Positions 1-8,750 of a stretch of 60,189 nucleotides of DNA are shown here, piece after piece; within the stretch, counting starts at the first letter, position 1; each line of letters opens with the position of its first letter. This DNA comes from CAYUVH01 sp964448135. GTDB lineage: Bacteria; Verrucomicrobiota; Verrucomicrobiia; Limisphaerales; UBA8199. Under the pieces are notes generated by a model. The model searched no databases. It saw only the letters and a program-made list of their open reading frames with translations, and was not told the DNA's origin. A program made the position numbers and the translations under genes. Location of the stretch: NCBI GenBank assembly GCA_964448135.1, contig CAYUVH010000027.1, forward strand, positions 1 through 60,189. The letters run 5' to 3'.

Positions 1-2
1 GC

Positions 3-1010
3 TTGGAAAGCGTCCGCTCCATCCGCCAGGCGGCGCTCGCCCAGGGCAAGCCCTACGTGCTGCCGAAACGGTTTGAAGTCACCATGACCGTCACCGCCAA
101 TGCCGACGCCGCTCCCGCCGGGGAAAAGGTCCGCGCATGGCTGCCCATTCCGCGCCAATATCCGTTTCAGACCGATTTCCAATTGCGCGAGTCGGAACCG
201 AAGGCGGTGAGTGTGGAAGGAAAATCGAGTCCGATTCGTTCCGTGTATATGGAACAAGTCGCAAGGTCCGGAAAGGAGACGGAATTCCGGATTGAATACG
301 ACTACACCGCCTACGGAGTTTCCTTCGACCTCCGGCCAGAAACGGTCAAGCCCGCCGATCCCGAAGACCCGGTACTGAGCCCCTTTCTGAAGGAGGGCCC
401 GCATGTGACATTCTCGCCAGAGTTGAAGGAGCTGTCGCAGAAGATCGCCGGCGATGAAACCAATCCCTGCCTGAAGGCGAAGAAATTCTTCGATTGGATC
501 TCCGAAAACATCAAATACAGCTACTCCATCGAATACTGCACCATCCGCGACATCGGCGATTATACCCGCTCGCACAGTTACGGCGATTGCGGCCAGGAAG
601 GGCTGCTGTTCATCAACCTCTGCCGGCTCAACGGCATCCCGGCCCGCTGGCAGACGGGCTGGAATTTGTTCCCCGGTGACAAGGGCATCCATGATTGGAC
701 CGAAATTTATCTGGCCCCCTACGGCTGGATGCCGGCCGATCCCTACATGGGCATCTGGGCCATGCAATACGCGAAGACACTGAACGCCGAGCAGAAGCGG
801 GAGGTGCGCGACTTCTATTTCGGCGGGCTGGACCAATACCGCATGATCGCCAACAGCGATCACAATCAACTGCTCAATCCGGACAAGCGTTCACCACGCT
901 CCGACAACGTGGATTTCCAGCGCGGCGAGTTGGAGTGGGGAAACCACAACCTCTATTTCGACAAGTACTCCTACGAGTTGAAGTTCAAGGACAGCGACAT
1001 CAAGCCATAA
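3..1010 (+). CDS. Transglutaminase-like cysteine peptidase-fold protein (5' partial)
   Basis: The reading frame is open from the first bases of the window and has no convincing start, so the N-terminus lies upstream. The visible 335 residues hold an N-terminal beta-rich region (about 20-110) and a transglutaminase-like core. The likely catalytic triad is visible: Cys196 in SYGDCGQEG, His230 in GIHDWTEIYL and Asp246 in MPADPYMG. These folds act as peptidases, amidases or transamidases on proteins, and the substrate cannot be told here. The GH13 gene follows 14 bases downstream on the same strand, so the two are probably co-transcribed. No signal peptide can be judged because the start is missing. 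Confidence 0.85.
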   Translation: MESVRSIRQAALAQGKPYVLPKRFEVTMTVTANADAAPAGEKVRAWLPIPRQYPFQTDFQLRESEPKAVSVEGKSSPIRSVYMEQVARSGKETEFRIEYDYTAYGVSFDLRPETVKPADPEDPVLSPFLKEGPHVTFSPELKELSQKIAGDETNPCLKAKKFFDWISENIKYSYSIEYCTIRDIGDYTRSHSYGDCGQEGLLFINLCRLNGIPARWQTGWNLFPGDKGIHDWTEIYLAPYGWMPADPYMGIWAMQYAKTLNAEQKREVRDFYFGGLDQYRMIANSDHNQLLNPDKRSPRSDNVDFQRGELEWGNHNLYFDKYSYELKFKDSDIKP

Positions 1011-1024
1011 GGAATTGAGGGCAT

Positions 1025-2506
1025 ATGGCGAATCCGCTGCTTTACGAAATCAACACGCGTTGCTGGCTCAAGGAACTGGGCGAACGGTCCGGATCGCGGA
1101 TCACGCTGGCGACGGTGCCGGCGGAGGAATTTGCCGGTTGGAAGAAGATGGGTGTCACGCACCTGTGGCTGATGGGCGTCTGGACTTCCGGTCCGTTTGC
1201 GCGTGGCCAGGCGCTGGCCTCGGCGGACTTGCGCCGCGCGTGCGCGGATGCGCTGCCGGGCGGAACCGAGGCTGACGTCACGGCATCTCCCTATGCCATT
1301 TGCGACTACCATGTGCCGCCGCAGCTTGGCGGCGAGGACGGGTTGAAAGACTTCCGGCGGCGGCTCCGCGAACAGGGGATCAAATTGATCCTGGATTTCG
1401 TCCCGAATCACCTGGGCGTGGATCATCCCTGGGTGCGCGACCGGCCGGACTTGTTCGTGAGCAGCGGCGCGCAGACGCCCGATACTTTCTCCCAACCCAC
1501 GTCCTCCGGAATCCGGTGGATCGCGCACGGCAAGGACCCTTATTTCCCAAGCTGGACGGACACAGTGCAGCTCGATTACCGCCAGCCCGCCACGCGCGAG
1601 GCGATGACGCAATTGCTGCAGACCGTCGCCACCAGATGCGATGGCGTGCGTTGCGACATGGCCATGCTGATTCTGAACGATGTCTTCGCGCGCACCTGGG
1701 AGCAGTACCCGACTTCCACGCCGCCGCCGACCTCCGAATTCTGGGTCACTGCCATCCAGGCGGTGAAGCAAAGCTGGCCGGACTTTCTTTTTCTCGCCGA
1801 GGCGTATTGGTCGCTTGAGGGGCGATTGCAGGAACAGGGGTTTGATTACACCTACGACAAGGCGCTTTACGATTCACTGATGCATCGCGATGGGATCGGC
1901 GTACAGCGACTGCTCCTCAGTTATCCGGCGAGCTACCTCGCGCGGAGCGCGCACTTTCTGGAAAACCATGACGAGCCGCGCGTTGCCAGCATGTTGGGAT
2001 ATCCGGAACATCGCGCCGCGGCCGTGATGATCCTGGGATTGCCGGGGATGCGCTTTCTGCACGACGGCCAGCTGCAGGGCGCGCGGCTGAAGGTGCCGGT
2101 GCAACTGGCGCGTCGCTCACTTGAACCCGTGCAGCCGGACATCGCTTCCCTGTATCAGCAAGTGCTGGGCGTACTGGCGGGCAGCGCGGTGGGGCGGGGC
2201 GAAGGGCACCTCGTGCGGCCGCGCGAAGCGTGGGCGGGAAATCCCTCGTGGCAGACGTTCGCGATCGTGCAGTGGCAGGCCCGGGCGGACGAATTCGATT
2301 TGGTGGTTGTGAATTACTCAGCCCATTCCAGCCAGTGCTACGCACCGCTGAACCTCCCCAACGTGGCGGCGCATCAATGGCATCTGAAAGACTTGCTGGG
2401 CGACGCGGAGTATCAACGGGAGAGCGAGCAGTTACAGATGCAGGGGCTTTACCTGGACTTGCCCGCCTACGGCGCGCAGATCTTCCATTTCACGCCCGTG
2501 GCTTGA
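1025..2506 (+). CDS. GH13 alpha-amylase family protein
   Basis: This 493-residue protein carries the four conserved GH13 regions in order: DFVPNH at 124-129, GVRCDMA with the nucleophile Asp211, FLAEAYW with the acid/base Glu259, and ENHDE at 313-317 with the transition-state Asp316. The TIM barrel occupies roughly residues 5-400 and a C-terminal beta domain follows. There is no signal peptide, so it probably acts in the cytoplasm on alpha-glucans such as glycogen or maltodextrin. The exact reaction (hydrolysis, transfer or isomerisation) cannot be assigned. The ATG lies 4-5 bases after a GAGG ribosome-binding site, which supports this start. It overlaps the 3' end of the convergent membrane-protein gene by 17 bases. 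Confidence 0.9.
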   Translation: MANPLLYEINTRCWLKELGERSGSRITLATVPAEEFAGWKKMGVTHLWLMGVWTSGPFARGQALASADLRRACADALPGGTEADVTASPYAICDYHVPPQLGGEDGLKDFRRRLREQGIKLILDFVPNHLGVDHPWVRDRPDLFVSSGAQTPDTFSQPTSSGIRWIAHGKDPYFPSWTDTVQLDYRQPATREAMTQLLQTVATRCDGVRCDMAMLILNDVFARTWEQYPTSTPPPTSEFWVTAIQAVKQSWPDFLFLAEAYWSLEGRLQEQGFDYTYDKALYDSLMHRDGIGVQRLLLSYPASYLARSAHFLENHDEPRVASMLGYPEHRAAAVMILGLPGMRFLHDGQLQGARLKVPVQLARRSLEPVQPDIASLYQQVLGVLAGSAVGRGEGHLVRPREAWAGNPSWQTFAIVQWQARADEFDLVVVNYSAHSSQCYAPLNLPNVAAHQWHLKDLLGDAEYQRESEQLQMQGLYLDLPAYGAQIFHFTPVA

Positions 2507-3083
2507 GCGGCGACTGGCCGTTCAGGGATTGATCCGCGAATTGGTCGAGGCTCTCCCAGCCCGGTTCGCTTTTGCGCTTACGATCATGCCACGCCAGCCA
2601 GACGATCCAACCGAAGATCAGGGCGATGCCGACCCAACCCTGGACCTGGAGGCATTTCGCGATGATGCGATCGTAGGGCAGGGCGTGCCAGCGGCCGAGG
2701 ATGGTGTTCCAATCATGGTCGCCGCCACCGACCAGCGGAAGTTCCATCGTGCGCGCGTCGGCCATATAGCGGGCGATGTTGAAGAGGTTCTCGCAGAGCC
2801 AAATGCCGGCCGCAGCCACCCCGATCACCTGGCCTTTGCGCCAGAAGCTGAAAGCGAGGATCAAGGGGAACACGAGTTGCCCGAGCGTGCCGCCGTAAGG
2901 CTCAAGCCGCGTGCTGAACAGTCCCACAAACGGATGGCCGGCCTCGTGAAACAATAGATTTGCATGATCCAGCAATGGGATGAAACCGCGTTCCGACCGG
3001 AAGAGCACAACCAGAAATACCGCCAGGCCCACGGCGAATGCCGCGAAACGGCCCGGCGTCACGATTTGTCGTTCCGAATGCAC
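2490..3083 (-). CDS. Polytopic membrane protein with HEAGH motif
   Basis: This protein of about 197 residues has four likely membrane segments: the N-terminus after TPGRF, LVFPLILAFSFW, VIGVAAAGIWL and VGIALIFGWIVW. A HEAGH sequence follows the first one, and a strongly conserved-looking GGGDHDWN lies before the last. HExxH is the zinc site of membrane metallopeptidases, so a protease or zinc-binding role is possible. The second motif of site-2 proteases (an LDG type) was not seen, so the function stays open. The frame extends upstream to 3254, but that part overlaps the divergent TPR gene. I chose GTG at 3083; GTG at 3062 is equally possible. The start is therefore uncertain, while the gene is well supported. 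Confidence 0.7.
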   Translation of the reverse strand: MHSERQIVTPGRFAAFAVGLAVFLVVLFRSERGFIPLLDHANLLFHEAGHPFVGLFSTRLEPYGGTLGQLVFPLILAFSFWRKGQVIGVAAAGIWLCENLFNIARYMADARTMELPLVGGGDHDWNTILGRWHALPYDRIIAKCLQVQGWVGIALIFGWIVWLAWHDRKRKSEPGWESLDQFADQSLNGQSPLKPRA

Positions 3084-3180
3084 CGCCTCCAAACAGCAAT
3101 TAACCGGCCAAAAAAGAGGAGCGGAAAACGCGTTTGTCGCGTGATATTTGGCCCCGGGAATGGTCCTATCTACCAGGCAC

Positions 3181-4419
3181 ATGCATTCGACCGGTGAAAT
3201 AATACGCGGCACCATTATTCTGGGAATATTGGGATTTGCCGTCATCTGGCTCATCGTCGTGACGGTCCGGAAGGCGGAGGACCCGGCTTTGATGATTTTT
3301 CGCTGGGTGCTGACCGTCCCGATCCTGGGTTACTTGATATTTGTGGCGGCGCCGACAGTCGGAGCGGGCGGCTACGGTGGTGCATTTGGTGGAGTTCCCA
3401 TGACAGCCGCCGGAGCTTTGTGCATGGCCCTGGTATGGCGGAAGGCGATTGCCGGGTTGGTGGCGAATCCCATCGGCGCCCTTTACGACGGCGGCACGAC
3501 ACCGCCGGACCTGCGGCCCGCCTATTCTACAGCCATGGCGAGGCAAAAGCGGGGTGAGTATCAGGCGGCCCTTGAGGAAATCAAAAAGCAACTCGCTCGT
3601 TTTCCCACCGACACGGAAGGACAATTTTTGATGGCCCAAATCCAGGCGGAAAATCTGAAGGACGTTGCCGCCGCCGAGGCGACCATCGAGGCGTATTGCG
3701 CGCAGCCCAATCATGCTCCCAAGAATATCGCGTTCGGCCTGTACTCGCTGGCCGACTGGTATTTGCAGATCAATCGCGATCGCGAGGGCGCGCGCCGCGC
3801 TTTGCAACGACTGGTGGCGCTGCTGCCCGACTCGGAATTTTCCTCCGGCGCATCCCATCGACTTGCTAATTTGGACAGCGATAAAATGGTCCGGTCCGCG
3901 GATGGCCCTGCGACCATCGAGGTGACCGAAGGTCTTCGAAATATCGGGCTGCAACGCGGTCCAGTGCCTTCGCCCGCGCCGGTGGGAATGGACCCGGCTT
4001 TGCAGGCTGCGGAATACGTGGAACGCCTTTCCGATCATCCATTGGACACGGAGACGCGGGAGAAGCTCGCGGTGCTTTATGCAGATCATTTCGGCCGCAT
4101 GGATCTGGCGGCGGGCGAATTGGAGCAACTAATCGCGATGCCCAATCAGCCGAGCCGCCTCGTGGCGCACTGGCTGAACGTGATGGCGGATCTCCAAATC
4201 CGGAGCGGCGAACTTTACGAAACCGTCAGCGCGACCCTGCAGCGGATCATCGATCGCTATCCGGATATTGCCGTCGCGGAAATGGCCCGCAAACGCCTTG
4301 CCTTGCTCCGGTTGGAGCTTAAAAGCAAAGCCGCCCCCTCAGCCGTGAAAATGGGGACGTACGAGCAGAACATCGGCCTCAAGGCCAACCGCAAACCGAC
4401 TGAAGAGCGCGGCAGTTGA
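3181..4419 (+). CDS. Membrane-anchored TPR protein
   Basis: This 412-residue protein starts with MHSTGEIIRG and has three hydrophobic segments in its first 110 residues (IILGILGFAVIWLIVV, WVLTVPILGYLIFVAA and MTAAGALCMALVW). A helical TPR-type region follows from about residue 130, with repeats such as RQKRGEYQAALEEIKKQL and a paired repeat near the C-terminus. TPR domains bind partner proteins, and the partner is unknown. ATG 3181 is chosen over an in-frame ATG at 3148 because it leaves more room for the divergent gene. The gene abuts the convergent lipoprotein gene with no spacer. Confidence 0.75.
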   Translation: MHSTGEIIRGTIILGILGFAVIWLIVVTVRKAEDPALMIFRWVLTVPILGYLIFVAAPTVGAGGYGGAFGGVPMTAAGALCMALVWRKAIAGLVANPIGALYDGGTTPPDLRPAYSTAMARQKRGEYQAALEEIKKQLARFPTDTEGQFLMAQIQAENLKDVAAAEATIEAYCAQPNHAPKNIAFGLYSLADWYLQINRDREGARRALQRLVALLPDSEFSSGASHRLANLDSDKMVRSADGPATIEVTEGLRNIGLQRGPVPSPAPVGMDPALQAAEYVERLSDHPLDTETREKLAVLYADHFGRMDLAAGELEQLIAMPNQPSRLVAHWLNVMADLQIRSGELYETVSATLQRIIDRYPDIAVAEMARKRLALLRLELKSKAAPSAVKMGTYEQNIGLKANRKPTEERGS

Positions 4420-4827
4420 CTACTTGCCGGTCGTGAGTTGGAGCAGGACCGCCTTGTCGATCTCGAAGGCCTGGTCCAAATCAGCCCAGCCGGCTTTGGT
4501 GCGCACCTGGGTGGTGATGGACGTGACCAAGGGGGTGGTGGTTATTTCCTCAACCCTCACCCAGACTTTGCGATTATTGACCATGCCCTGGAGCGTCCGG
4601 ACGGTGTTGGTTTCACCGAAGAGAGTGCCATCGCGCTCCACCGTTCCCATTTTCGAGAGAACGATTTTGGCGGCATCAAAGACCTGCGGCACCGAACGAT
4701 TGTAACGGCTTTCAATCCGGTCATCGCGCAGGCGGGTGCCGGCGGTTTTCTCCCCCGTCACCGTGCTGATGCAGCCCGTCGCCAAAATAAGCGCCCCAAA
4801 TAATCCCGCGAGAAATCTAATTTTCAT
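4420..4827 (-). CDS. Small lipoprotein, DUF3568-like
   Basis: A 135-residue protein with a typical lipoprotein signal: MKIRFL, a hydrophobic stretch and a lipobox ending LATGC with Cys19 as the lipidation site. The mature part contains ESRYNRSVPQVFDAAKIVL and a beta-rich C-terminus, resembling small periplasmic lipoproteins of the DUF3568 type. No catalytic motif is seen. An in-frame ATG nine bases upstream (4836) would add MVE; the MK start fits the signal peptide better. The gene is convergent and directly adjacent to the TPR gene. Function unknown. Confidence 0.75.
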   Translation of the reverse strand: MKIRFLAGLFGALILATGCISTVTGEKTAGTRLRDDRIESRYNRSVPQVFDAAKIVLSKMGTVERDGTLFGETNTVRTLQGMVNNRKVWVRVEEITTTPLVTSITTQVRTKAGWADLDQAFEIDKAVLLQLTTGK

Positions 4828-4930
4828 TTCGACCATCCAAACATAAACGGAAGAGTCGTCAAGCCAGTTCGCGATGGCGATCCGGGTTGCGAGACTCGAC
4901 AGGGCTCGCGACCAATGGCATCTTTAACGT

Positions 4931-5797
4931 GTGGTATCACAGAAATACGAACGATTGCGCCAGATATTGAACGAATACGGCTCCTGTGTGGTCGCTTATT
5001 CGGGAGGGGTGGATTCCGTGTTTCTGGCGAAGGTGGCTTGGGATGTCCTGGGTGATAAATCGTTGGCGGTGATTGCTGACTCGCCGAGTTTGCCACGGCG
5101 GGAGCTGGCGGAGGCATTGGAGATCGGCAAGCGGTTTGATTTCCCAGTCCGGGTGGTGCATACGCAGGAGTTCACGAATCCGAGTTATTTGGCGAATCCG
5201 AACAACCGGTGTTATTTCTGCAAACATGAGCTGTTCACGGAACTCGTGCCGCTGGCGCGCGCCGAAAAGATGGCGGTCATCGCCTACGGCGAGAACGCGA
5301 GCGACGTGGGGGATCATCGCCCGGGAGCCAGGGCGGCAGCCGAGTTTCAGGTGCGAGCGCCATTGAAGGAGGCCGGGCTCACGAAAGCCGAAATCAGGGA
5401 GATCTCCACGCAGCTCGGCCTACCAACGGCCGACAAGCCGCAGATGGCGTGTCTGAGTTCACGGATTCCGTATGGCGAGACCGTCACGCCCGAGAAACTT
5501 CGGATGATCGAGGAGGGCGAAAACGTTCTACGGGACATGGGATTCCATGACGTGCGAGTCCGGCATCATGAGCTGGGCAGGGGCGGGCAGGTATCCGCCC
5601 TCAAGCCCGCCGTGTCCATTGCGCACCTCGCTCGAATCGAAGTCGGTCCGTCAGAAATGGCCAAATTAATGGCGCCCGAAGCCATGGCAGGAATTGCCGA
5701 CGCATTGACAAAAATTGGGTATGCGCATGTGACGGTGGATTTGAAGGGATACCGTCGTGGTAGTACTAATGAAGTGATTGCTGCGGCCAAGGCCTGA
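4931..5797 (+). CDS. larE: ATP-dependent sacrificial sulfur transferase LarE family
   Basis: LarE uses ATP to activate pyridinium-dicarboxylate mononucleotide and inserts sulfur into it, making the nickel-pincer cofactor of lactate racemase-type enzymes. The 288-residue protein has the PP-loop AYSGGVDSVF (SGGVDS at 24-29), NNRCYFCKHELF with Cys94 and Cys97, and MACLSSRIPYG with Cys174 at the position of the sacrificial cysteine. Three cysteines would also fit the LarE type that holds an iron-sulfur cluster and need not sacrifice itself; that is inference. The start is a GTG with no clear ribosome-binding site. No larA, larB or larC is next to it, so its client enzyme is encoded elsewhere. Confidence 0.88.
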   Translation: MVSQKYERLRQILNEYGSCVVAYSGGVDSVFLAKVAWDVLGDKSLAVIADSPSLPRRELAEALEIGKRFDFPVRVVHTQEFTNPSYLANPNNRCYFCKHELFTELVPLARAEKMAVIAYGENASDVGDHRPGARAAAEFQVRAPLKEAGLTKAEIREISTQLGLPTADKPQMACLSSRIPYGETVTPEKLRMIEEGENVLRDMGFHDVRVRHHELGRGGQVSALKPAVSIAHLARIEVGPSEMAKLMAPEAMAGIADALTKIGYAHVTVDLKGYRRGSTNEVIAAAKA

Positions 5798-6063
5798 GCT
5801 GGTGTTTGAATGAGACAACCCGGATGAAGTCCGGACAGTGTACGCGACTGTTAACTGACAGGACAATCGCCACCCGGGATTTCTTTTCATTCGGGAATAA
5901 CAGCGTGAGATATTTTTTTGTTCTCTTCCGGGACAAGGGTTGTCTTTAACGTCCAAAGGTAATTCACAATTCTTCGCCAAAACCCTGCAATCATTGGGGT
6001 TTACGGGCACCAGACAACCCTTTAGGGCGGGTCCGACTTCGCTTGACCGTGCCGGGACCCAAG

Positions 6064-6082
6064 CTTGGCACTGGATTTGCAT
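6064..6082 (+). promoter_or_regulatory. Sigma-54 (-24/-12) promoter
   Basis: The sequence TTGGCAC, five bases, then TTGCAT matches the sigma-54 consensus. The invariant GG (6067-6068) and GC (6079-6080) are separated by exactly 10 bases. The expected transcript start is near 6092, only about seven bases before the ATG of the repeat protein, so the mRNA would be almost leaderless. The upstream gap from 5798 has no gene but room for an activator site. A T-rich stretch at about 5912-5930 and a 5-bp hairpin near 5820 are the only other features seen there. Confidence 0.6.
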
Positions 6083-6098
6083 CAGGGTCAGTCAGATT

Positions 6099-8675
6099 AT
6101 GGTCTTAGATTCTGTCTGTAGGAGGGGGAGACAAGTTGCTCTCGTAATACTCACGAATGTCGCGCTTGCGCTTTTTGCGCCAGCATCAGCCAGCGCGGCC
6201 AACGTAACGCTCGGCTGGGATCCCAGCACAGCGACCAACATCGCCGGATACAATTTGTATTACGGCGGAACCACCGGGACATACACCAATGTCGTCACCG
6301 CGGGCAATACCACCAATGCGACCGTCACTGGCCTGGCCAGCGGCGTGACGTACTATTTTGCGGCCACGGCGTTTGATACGTCGGGGCTGGAAAGCGATTA
6401 CTCCGCGGAAGTGGTTTACACCGTTGCAGCGCCCGCGGCCAACCAGCCGCCGACGATTGCGGCCATCTCGAGCATCACGGTGCTGGAGAACGCGGGCCAG
6501 CAGACGGTGAATCTTTCCGGCATCACTTCGGGCGCTTCGAATGAAGTGCAGTCCCTGGTGGTGAGCGCGAGTTCCGGTACGACGAGTGTGATCCCGAATC
6601 CGACGGTGAGCTACAGCAGTCCGGGCCAGACCGGCTCGCTGACCTTTACTCCAGTGGCGGGCACTTTCGGCAGCTCTACGATTACCGTCACGGTGAACGA
6701 CGGCGGCGCCAGCAACAACGTCACGAGCCGCACGTTTACGGTGACGGTGCTGCCAGTGAACAACCAGCCGACGTTGAACGCCCTGGCGGACGCCACGGTG
6801 AACGAGAATGCCTCGCAACAGAGCGTGAGCCTCGCGGGCATCGGCACCGGCGCGGCCAACGAAACGCAGACGCTGACGGTAACCGCGTCTTCGAGCGACA
6901 CCTCGATCATTCCGAATCCGACGGTCACTTACACCAGCCCGAACGCGACCGGTTCGATCGCCTATAAGCCGGTCAGCAATGCAGTCGGCGTGGCGACGAT
7001 CACCGTGACGGTGAACGACGGCGCGACCAGCAACAACGTGGTCAGTCGCACGTTCCAGGTTACTGTGAACCCCGTCAACCAGGCCCCCACACTCGCGGCT
7101 TTGAGCAGCACGACCATTCTGGAAGGTGCTGGTCCGCAGACCGTCAATCTCTCGGGGATCAGCTCGGGTGCGGCCAACGAAAATCAGACGCTGACAGTTA
7201 CGTCGAGCTCCAGCAACACCGGCCTGATTCCGAATCCGACGGTGACCTATACCAGCCCCAACGCAACCGGCTCGATCGGATATACGCCGGTTCTGGGAGC
7301 TTTCGGTACCTCAACTTTGACAGTGAGCGTTAATGACGGCGGCGCGAGCAACAACGTGGTTAGCCGCACCATGACCGTGACCGTTCTGCCGGTGAACAAT
7401 CAGCCGACCGTTGACGCGCTCAGCGACGTGACGGTCCTGGAGAATGCTTTGCAACAGACGGTGAGCCTCTCGGGGATCACCTCGGGCGCTTCGAACGAAA
7501 CGCAGACGCTCACGGTTACCGCGAGCTCGAGCAACACCGGCCTCGTTCCGAATCCGACGGTGACCTATACCAGCCCGAATGCGACCGGCACGCTGGCCTT
7601 CAAGCCTGCGACGAATGGCTTTGGCACCGCGACGATCACTGTTACGGTGAACGATGGCAGCACCAGCAATAACGTGGTGACCAAGACCTTTGCCATCAAC
7701 GTGCTGCCCGTCAACCAGACGCCTACGCTGGCAACCATCGGCAACGTGTCGCTCCTGCAAAACGCCGGACAACAAACGGTTAACCTTACTGGCATCGGAT
7801 CCGGCGCGGCCAACGAAAGCCAGACACTGTCGATAACCGCGAGCTCGAGCAACACCGGCTTGATCCCGAATCCGTCGGTGACCTACACCAGCCCGAATGC
7901 GACTGGTTCGCTGGCCTTCACTCCGGCGGCGGGAGCGAGCGGTCTGGCGACGGTTACGGTCACGGTGAACGACGGGGGCGCGACCAACAGCACATTCTCG
8001 CGGACGTTCACGGTCAGCGTGGGTGCGGTTAACCAGGCTCCGACCCTGGACGCTCTTAACAATATCACCATCAACCAGAACGCCGGTCTGCAGAACGTGG
8101 CGCTCACCGGCATCAGCTCCGGCTCGGCGAGTGAGAATCAGACGCTGACGGTTACCGCGACCTCCGGCACGACCAGTGTGATTCCGACTCCCTCGGTGAG
8201 CTACACGAGCCCGAACGCCAGCGGCTCGATTTCCTTCTCGCCGAGCGCTCGCGGAACTTCGACGATCTCCGTGACGGTGAACGACGGCGGCACGAGCAAC
8301 AACATCGTGACCCGTACCTTTAGCGTGACGGTGAATGGCCAGCCGACGATCACCTCGATCGCGGGCCTGACCATCGCCAACGACAGCGCGAGCTCCGCTC
8401 TTCCGTTCACGATCAGTGATCCCGAAACCGCCGCGGGCAGCCTGAGCGTCTCGGCCACGTCCGACAATCAAGCGGTGCTGGCGAATGGCGGTCTCGCCTT
8501 GGGTGGTACGGGCGCGAATCGCAACATCACAGTCACTCCGATCGTCGGCCAGGTTGGCGACGCCAACGTCACCGTAACGGTGAGCGACGGTTCGGCTTCG
8601 GCGAGCACCACGTTCCTCGTGAGCGTGCGTCAGAAGCCTTCGGCGCCGGGTAATTTCCGGGTCGTGAGCCAATAA
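6099..8675 (+). CDS. Secreted surface protein: fibronectin-like domain plus seven ~106-aa Ig/cadherin-like repeats
   Basis: The 858-residue protein starts with a basic segment (CRRGRQ), a hydrophobic core (VALVILTNVALALF) and an ASASA cleavage site, so it is exported. A fibronectin-III-like domain follows (about 35-125, ANVTLGWDPS to YTVAAP). Then come about seven tandem repeats, each beginning NQxPTL and ending VNDGGxSNNVVSRTFTVTV. These are beta-sandwich stalks typical of adhesive surface proteins. The C-terminus ends PSAPGNFRVVSQ, which looks like the first strand of another fibronectin domain. It has neither a PEP-CTERM nor the FYR-type end of its neighbours. The frame is open upstream to 5940, but the signal peptide and promoter favour 6099. 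A strong SD-like AGGAGGGGGAG (6119-6129) lies inside the coding region. Confidence 0.85.
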   Translation: MVLDSVCRRGRQVALVILTNVALALFAPASASAANVTLGWDPSTATNIAGYNLYYGGTTGTYTNVVTAGNTTNATVTGLASGVTYYFAATAFDTSGLESDYSAEVVYTVAAPAANQPPTIAAISSITVLENAGQQTVNLSGITSGASNEVQSLVVSASSGTTSVIPNPTVSYSSPGQTGSLTFTPVAGTFGSSTITVTVNDGGASNNVTSRTFTVTVLPVNNQPTLNALADATVNENASQQSVSLAGIGTGAANETQTLTVTASSSDTSIIPNPTVTYTSPNATGSIAYKPVSNAVGVATITVTVNDGATSNNVVSRTFQVTVNPVNQAPTLAALSSTTILEGAGPQTVNLSGISSGAANENQTLTVTSSSSNTGLIPNPTVTYTSPNATGSIGYTPVLGAFGTSTLTVSVNDGGASNNVVSRTMTVTVLPVNNQPTVDALSDVTVLENALQQTVSLSGITSGASNETQTLTVTASSSNTGLVPNPTVTYTSPNATGTLAFKPATNGFGTATITVTVNDGSTSNNVVTKTFAINVLPVNQTPTLATIGNVSLLQNAGQQTVNLTGIGSGAANESQTLSITASSSNTGLIPNPSVTYTSPNATGSLAFTPAAGASGLATVTVTVNDGGATNSTFSRTFTVSVGAVNQAPTLDALNNITINQNAGLQNVALTGISSGSASENQTLTVTATSGTTSVIPTPSVSYTSPNASGSISFSPSARGTSTISVTVNDGGTSNNIVTRTFSVTVNGQPTITSIAGLTIANDSASSALPFTISDPETAAGSLSVSATSDNQAVLANGGLALGGTGANRNITVTPIVGQVGDANVTVTVSDGSASASTTFLVSVRQKPSAPGNFRVVSQ
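6441..8640 (+). repeat. Tandem coding repeat, ~318 bp period, seven units
   Basis: Units begin at about 6441, 6760, 7077, 7395, 7713, 8030 and 8340. Blocks such as the one encoding IPNPTVTYTSPNATG are nearly identical in DNA between units, while the linkers differ. That pattern suggests duplication followed by recombination or gene conversion inside the gene. The last unit is the most diverged. Confidence 0.85.
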
Positions 8676-8707
8676 GGCGGGAATTCGTAAGACTCGATTC
8701 CTCAAAG

Positions 8708-8745
8708 ACCGGGCCCGATCGCGAGATCGGGCCCGGTTTGTTTTT
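8708..8745 (+). terminator. Rho-independent terminator
   Basis: A perfect 13-bp GC-rich stem (arm ACCGGGCCCGATC) with a GCGA loop, followed by TTGTTTTT. It lies 32 bases after the stop of the repeat protein. The opposite strand lacks a good T-tract, so it is best read as a plus-strand terminator, although it also sits just beyond the 3' end of the glycan cluster. Confidence 0.9.
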
Positions 8746-8750
8746 GGAAA

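Noticed and set aside
6441..8640. CRISPR-like array
   Set aside because: The repeats are about 318 bases, coding, in frame, diverged, and have no spacers.
6099..8675. PEP-CTERM anchor on the sigma-54-driven protein
   Set aside because: No PEP motif, helix or basic tail is present at its C-terminus.
7311..8705. Long open frame on the minus strand across the repeat protein (about 460 codons)
   Set aside because: It is antisense to a well supported gene, has an arginine-rich shadow composition and no start signal or domain; the repeated DNA keeps the reverse frame open.
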